This document shows, piece by piece, positions 14,453 through 16,942 of a stretch of 16,942 nucleotides of DNA (position 1 is the stretch's first letter; each line of letters opens with the position of its first letter). Below the pieces are notes generated by a model. It ran no database searches and was not told the origin of the DNA. It saw only the letters and a program-made list of their open reading frames with translations. The stretch is from an uncultured Lysobacteraceae bacterium (GTDB taxonomy: Bacteria > Pseudomonadota > Gammaproteobacteria > Xanthomonadales > Rhodanobacteraceae). The DNA is taken from assembly GCA_946480705.1 (NCBI GenBank), contig CAMLLF010000011.1, positions 1 to 16,942 on the forward strand, written 5' to 3'. The translations under genes and the position numbers were made by a program.

Positions 14453-15205
14453 ATGAAAAACCGTTCCAGGCTGCTCGCCGCTGCACTGTTCACCGCTGTC
14501 ACCGGGTTTGCCCAGGCCGACACGCTCACCGGCCCGCTGCAGCGCGGCCAGCATTTCACGAGCGGCGAGGCCAGGCTCGGCATCCCGGTCGTCTACGATT
14601 CGACCGGCGCCACGTTCACCGCATCGACGTCGCAGCCCAACCGCTTCATCGGCGGCGCCGCCAATATCAGCGGCGCGGGCCCGCAGGTCGACATCACGAG
14701 CATCGACCTGTTCATGGTCTCGCTGACCGCCGCGAGCTACACGAATATCCGCGCGAGCATCCAGTTCTGGGATACGTATACCGAAGGTTCGACGCCGATC
14801 TACTCGGCCGCGGTCGGCACGCCGATCGTGTCGGACACGGGTCCGGTCACCCTCACCGCGAGCAGCGTCAGCACGCTGACGATCAATCTGAAAACGCCGG
14901 TGCGCCTCAACAGCCTCAACGGCAAGGGCTTCGCGATCAACTTCCAGAGCGACAGCGGCGCGGGGCTCGTCGACAACACGAACCTCATCGCCGCGATCAA
15001 CACCAACGACGTGCAGCCGACCGGCACCAGCGCAGTCGCCGGCGGCAACGGCTTCTACCGCAACGCGTCGGGCCGTACCGACTTCAACTTCGCCTCCACC
15101 GACCTGCGCTCGTTCGCAGCGCCGACGACGAACGCACGCGCGTCGCTCGTGCTGCGCGGCAACGCGACCGTGCCGGTTTCGCTGCAGGCGTTCGACGTCG
15201 ATTGA
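14453..15205 (+). CDS. Secreted protein of unknown function with C-terminal PVSLQAFDVD
   Basis: The 250-residue protein has a clear signal peptide (MKNRSRLLAAALFTAVTGFA, cleavage after AQA at residue 22). The mature part is rich in Thr, Ser, Ala and Asn, with alternating hydrophobic strands suggesting a beta-sandwich. It has no cysteine pairs or catalytic motif that I recognise. AGGGGAAAT lies 5-11 bases before ATG 14453. The C-terminus PVSLQAFDVD nearly repeats that of the product of 7282-8220, though the rest of the two proteins differs. Unlike PEP-CTERM or IPTL-CTERM proteins there is no C-terminal hydrophobic helix or Arg cluster. A perfect intrinsic terminator follows. Probably periplasmic, surface-located or exported; function unknown. 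Confidence 0.85.
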   Translation: MKNRSRLLAAALFTAVTGFAQADTLTGPLQRGQHFTSGEARLGIPVVYDSTGATFTASTSQPNRFIGGAANISGAGPQVDITSIDLFMVSLTAASYTNIRASIQFWDTYTEGSTPIYSAAVGTPIVSDTGPVTLTASSVSTLTINLKTPVRLNSLNGKGFAINFQSDSGAGLVDNTNLIAAINTNDVQPTGTSAVAGGNGFYRNASGRTDFNFASTDLRSFAAPTTNARASLVLRGNATVPVSLQAFDVD

Positions 15206-15230
15206 TTCTCGACAGCCGTAGCGCATGACG

Positions 15231-15260
15231 AAAACGCCCGGCATTCGCCGGGCGTTTTTT
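15231..15260. terminator. Bidirectional intrinsic terminator
   Basis: A perfect 12-base stem (AAAACGCCCGGC with GCCGGGCGTTTT, loop ATTC) is followed by further T residues on the plus strand, giving six in a row. On the minus strand the stem also ends in TTTT. It lies 25 bases after the secreted-protein stop and serves the convergent gene ending at 15358 too. Confidence 0.95.
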
Positions 15261-15357
15261 GCGCGTTCCCATGTCGCGCGCGACGCGATCGCGGTTTGCG
15301 GCGACGACGCGAAAGCAACGGTCCCCGCTGACGCTGACCGCCGTCGCGTCCTTTGCG

Positions 15358-15708
15358 TCAGTAGTAGAACGATCGACCCGGCTTCCGGCTGGGCTCGGGC
15401 TGCGTCGACGGATCGATGTCGCTCGCGAGTACGCGCGCATCGATCGCGACGAACTCGCCGTCTCCGCCGGAATCCAGCCAGGCGTCGGCGGCTTGCAGCG
15501 TCTGCTCGTAGTCGAGGAACAGCTCCTGTCCGTCCCGCGGCGGGCGACGCGAGCTGCAGATGGCCAGGGGAACGCGCAGACGCGCCTTCGGCGGCACGCC
15601 GACCTTGAGGGTCGGGCAAAGGCGCCGCAGCATCGCGTTGTCGAGCCTGACCGTCGCGGAGGTGTCGCCGATCTCGATGCACGTGCCAATGGCGATGTCG
15701 AAGTTCAT
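15358..15708 (-). CDS. Hypothetical protein, second gene of a coupled pair
   Basis: No family is recognised for this 116-residue protein. It begins with short beta-strands (MNFDIAIGTCIEIGDTSATV), continues with a Pro/Arg-rich middle (VPPKARLRVPLAICSSRR) and an acidic helix (LFLDYEQTLQAADAWLDSGG), and ends KPGRSFYY. ATG 15708 overlaps the stop of the upstream gene as ATGA, and AGGAAGGAC lies just before it, so the two are translated together. It has no signal peptide or membrane segment and is presumably cytoplasmic. The shared terminator at 15231-15260 lies about 100 bases beyond. The two proteins of the pair probably act together. Confidence 0.75.
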   Translation of the reverse strand: MNFDIAIGTCIEIGDTSATVRLDNAMLRRLCPTLKVGVPPKARLRVPLAICSSRRPPRDGQELFLDYEQTLQAADAWLDSGGDGEFVAIDARVLASDIDPSTQPEPSRKPGRSFYY

Positions 15709-15986
15709 GATGTCCTTCCTGGCCCGGGCAGCCGAATCAGCGTGTTGACGGCACCGACGACGTGCCGAGTGAGCAGTTCGCGCAATCGCGCTTCGACTTT
15801 GTCGATCTCGTCGATGTCGGACGGCGCGGACAGCGAGTAGATGTAGCCGTCGGCGTTGTGACGCGCCGCGCGGCTCACGTGAATCTGCGGCGTGCGGGCT
15901 GCCGCCCACCAGATCCGCTTCAGCGCCTGCGGGCCGACGCTGGCGCCGGGAGACAGGCGAAACTGGAAATGCACGACCATGTTCAT
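15705..15986 (-). CDS. Hypothetical protein, first gene of a coupled pair
   Basis: This 93-residue protein, MNMVVHFQFRLSPGASVG at the start, has a beta-strand followed by a basic segment (ALKRIWWAAARTPQIHVSRA). A YIYSLSAPSD strand and an amphipathic helix (IDKVEARLRELLTRHVVGAV) come next. The pattern suggests a small alpha/beta domain, but no family is recognised. Start ATG 15986 is preceded by a GGGGGG run acting as ribosome binding site; ATG 15980 is a possible alternative. The stop overlaps the start of the following gene by 4 bases. About 430 bases without a gene lie upstream, presumably with the promoter of the pair. Confidence 0.72.
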   Translation of the reverse strand: MNMVVHFQFRLSPGASVGPQALKRIWWAAARTPQIHVSRAARHNADGYIYSLSAPSDIDEIDKVEARLRELLTRHVVGAVNTLIRLPGPGRTS

Positions 15987-16414
15987 CGGCCCCCCGATAG
16001 GTGCGATGCGAACGTACGAGAATTCCGGGCGGCGCCGGCACCGCGCTGTGCGCGACCGGCGGCGAATGAGTTCAGATGAGCGCCGCGCCGGCGTTGTCTC
16101 CCTCTGCGCGCGGCGATGCTGGGCGGGAACGCCGACTATCGGCGGCGGGAAGTAACCAAATCGTTAAACAGCGGTCGAACGGGAACCCGGAAAACACGCC
16201 CGATGCGGTAGGCCGCAACGAGCACTCCGTCCGGAACCCGATTCGCTGTTCGCATGGCATCCGGCGGCCGGATGCGTCCGCAGGTCGAATCGCAGTATGC
16301 ACACTGCGGTCAGCGGAAGCGATCGCAATCTTTCGAGAAGGGACTTGCCCGCGGCGGCTGGAGGACGCCGGATGCGGGCTGAGCGGCTTCCGGCTTTTCG
16401 CGGAGCCGTCGGGC
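15987..16414. other. 428-base intergenic region between the coupled pair and tRNA-Thr
   Basis: No supported gene. It contains an AT-richer patch at about 16150-16170 (AACCAAATCGTTAAACAG) that may be part of a promoter for the minus-strand pair. It also has a perfect hairpin, GCATCCGG-CGG-CCGGATGC, at 16257-16275 without a U-tract. GCCGGATGCG from that hairpin recurs at 16367-16376. The tRNA 3' trailer must lie in its right part, but no clear terminator was found. Confidence 0.5.
16257..16275. repeat. Perfect short inverted repeat in an intergenic region
   Basis: Eight-base arms GCATCCGG and CCGGATGC enclose CGG. GCCGGATGCG also occurs again about 100 bases downstream. It could be a REP-like element or an RNA processing structure in the tRNA trailer; one copy in this window cannot decide. 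Confidence 0.4.
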
Positions 16415-16490
16415 TGGTGCCGGCTGTCAGAATCGAACTGACGACCTACTGATTACAAATCAGTTGCTCTACCAACTGAGCTAAGCCGGC
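16415..16490 (-). tRNA. tRNA-Thr (anticodon UGU), CCA encoded
   Basis: On the minus strand a full cloverleaf of 76 bases is visible. The acceptor arm GCCGGCT pairs with AGCCGGC, followed by discriminator A and an encoded CCA. The D-arm contains AGCTCAGTTGGTAGAGC. The anticodon stem ACTGA/TCAGT encloses the loop TTTGTAA with anticodon TGT, which reads ACN threonine codons, chiefly ACA. The T-arm contains GTTCGATTC. It has its own promoter just upstream and lies about 50 bases downstream of xerD on the same strand. Confidence 0.98.
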
Positions 16491-16499
16491 GCCGCGCGG

Positions 16500-16528
16500 A
16501 TTGTAGGCGCCCGCCCCGGTCGGGGCAA
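16500..16528 (-). promoter_or_regulatory. Sigma-70 promoter of tRNA-Thr
   Basis: On the minus strand TTGCCC (16528-16523) and TACAAT (16505-16500) are separated by 17 bases. The start site would fall only a few bases before the mature tRNA 5' end at 16490. The GC-rich discriminator between TACAAT and the tRNA is typical of growth-rate-controlled stable RNA promoters. The spacer includes half of a GCCCC/GGGGC hairpin that might also mark the end of the xerD transcript. Confidence 0.75.
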
Positions 16529-16539
16529 CGAAGCCGCGC

Positions 16540-16941
16540 TCACCCGCGCGGATGGTGCTGGGCATGCAGGCGCTTCAGGCCTTCGCGCGCGACGTAGGTA
16601 TAGATCTGCGTCGTCGACAGCGAACTGTGGCCCAGCAGCAGCTGCAGCGCACGCAGGTCGGCGCCGTGGTTGAGCAGGTGCGTCGCGAACGAATGGCGCA
16701 GCACGTGCGGAGAAATTCGCGGGCTCGCGATGCCGGCGACGAGGCCGTGTTTTTTCACCATGACCCAGAACATCTGCCGCGTCATGCCGTCGGCGCGCAC
16801 GGTCACGAAGATCGCGTCGACGACGCGGCCGCGCACCAGCACCGGCCGGGCCTGCGCGACGTAGCGTTCGAGCCAGTGCTGGGCTTCCTCGCCGAGCGGC
16901 ACGAGCCGGTTGGGCCGGTCGGGGTCGAGCTGCTCCGGGGC
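16540..16941 (-). CDS. xerD: Tyrosine recombinase XerD, C-terminal part
   Basis: The frame is open to the right edge, so about 133 C-terminal residues of a roughly 300-residue protein are present. The sequence runs [53 protein letters not shown] and ends LHAQHHPRG. The catalytic HxLRH (His, Arg), the second His of LGHS and the nucleophilic Tyr of QIYTYV are all intact. TRQMFW and QHHP match gammaproteobacterial XerD rather than XerC or phage integrases. With XerC it resolves chromosome dimers at dif, activated by FtsK. The stretch before RLVPLG reads [11 protein letters not shown] rather than the usual GKGxKE, which may be a variant beta-hairpin. GTG 16902 is not a real start. Confidence 0.93.
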   Translation of the reverse strand, partial: APEQLDPDRPNRLVPLGEEAQHWLERYVAQARPVLVRGRVVDAIFVTVRADGMTRQMFWVMVKKHGLVAGIASPRISPHVLRHSFATHLLNHGADLRALQLLLGHSSLSTTQIYTYVAREGLKRLHAQHHPRG

Positions 16942-16942
16942 G

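Noticed and set aside
16415..16942. Integrated element at tRNA-Thr with a tyrosine integrase
   Set aside because: The recombinase matches housekeeping XerD, and no repeat of the tRNA 3' end or phage-like gene is found nearby.
1..16942. CRISPR array, insertion sequence or transposase
   Set aside because: No regularly spaced direct repeats, terminal inverted repeats or transposase motifs were seen.

Overview
The window is GC-rich bacterial chromosome. A XerD-type recombinase of the gammaproteobacterial kind, a TonB-dependent receptor, an outer-membrane beta-barrel protein and outer-membrane-type signal peptides point to a Gram-negative gammaproteobacterium, probably of the Xanthomonadales/Lysobacterales type. 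The species assignment is inference; no rRNA is present.

Layout. (1) 2-1230, minus strand: the 5' part of an outer-membrane beta-barrel protein gene, preceded by an XRE-family regulator gene. (2) 1364-7233, plus strand: six genes packed almost without gaps (mostly 4-base ATGA/GTGA overlaps). They encode a FabH-like ketoacyl synthase III, a metallo-beta-lactamase-fold hydrolase, an NAD(P)-dependent SDR/epimerase, a membrane GT21-like glycosyltransferase, a small orphan protein and a GT1/UGT-like glycosyltransferase. A strong hairpin at 7241-7264 ends the block. A 23-bp inverted repeat in the gap between the divergent regulator and operon is a candidate operator. This block is the most interesting part of the window and looks like a compact pathway that makes and glycosylates a fatty-acid-derived product. 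(3) 7282-9526, minus strand: a secreted beta-propeller-like protein, a very polar 81-residue protein with its own terminator, and a DJ-1/PfpI gene broken by three apparent single-base indels. (4) 9658-12042, minus strand: a TonB-dependent receptor with a long leader region containing an orphan terminator-like hairpin. (5) 12637-13665, plus strand: an ECF sigma factor with an attached multi-helix membrane domain. It faces a small DUF2188-type gene tail to tail. (6) 14453-15205, plus strand: a second secreted protein. It has a different body from the 7282-8220 product but nearly the same C-terminal residues (PVSLQxFxVD). A perfect bidirectional terminator follows. (7) 15358-15986, minus strand: two small, translationally coupled genes of unknown function. 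(8) 16415-16942, minus strand: tRNA-Thr(UGU) with its own promoter, then the C-terminal part of XerD.

Working model (inference): the regulator at 490-1230 controls the six-gene operon. The ketoacyl synthase condenses acyl units, the MBL hydrolase releases or trims the product, the SDR reduces the keto group and the two glycosyltransferases add sugars. No carrier protein, acyl-CoA ligase or exporter gene lies inside the operon, so those functions would come from elsewhere in the genome.
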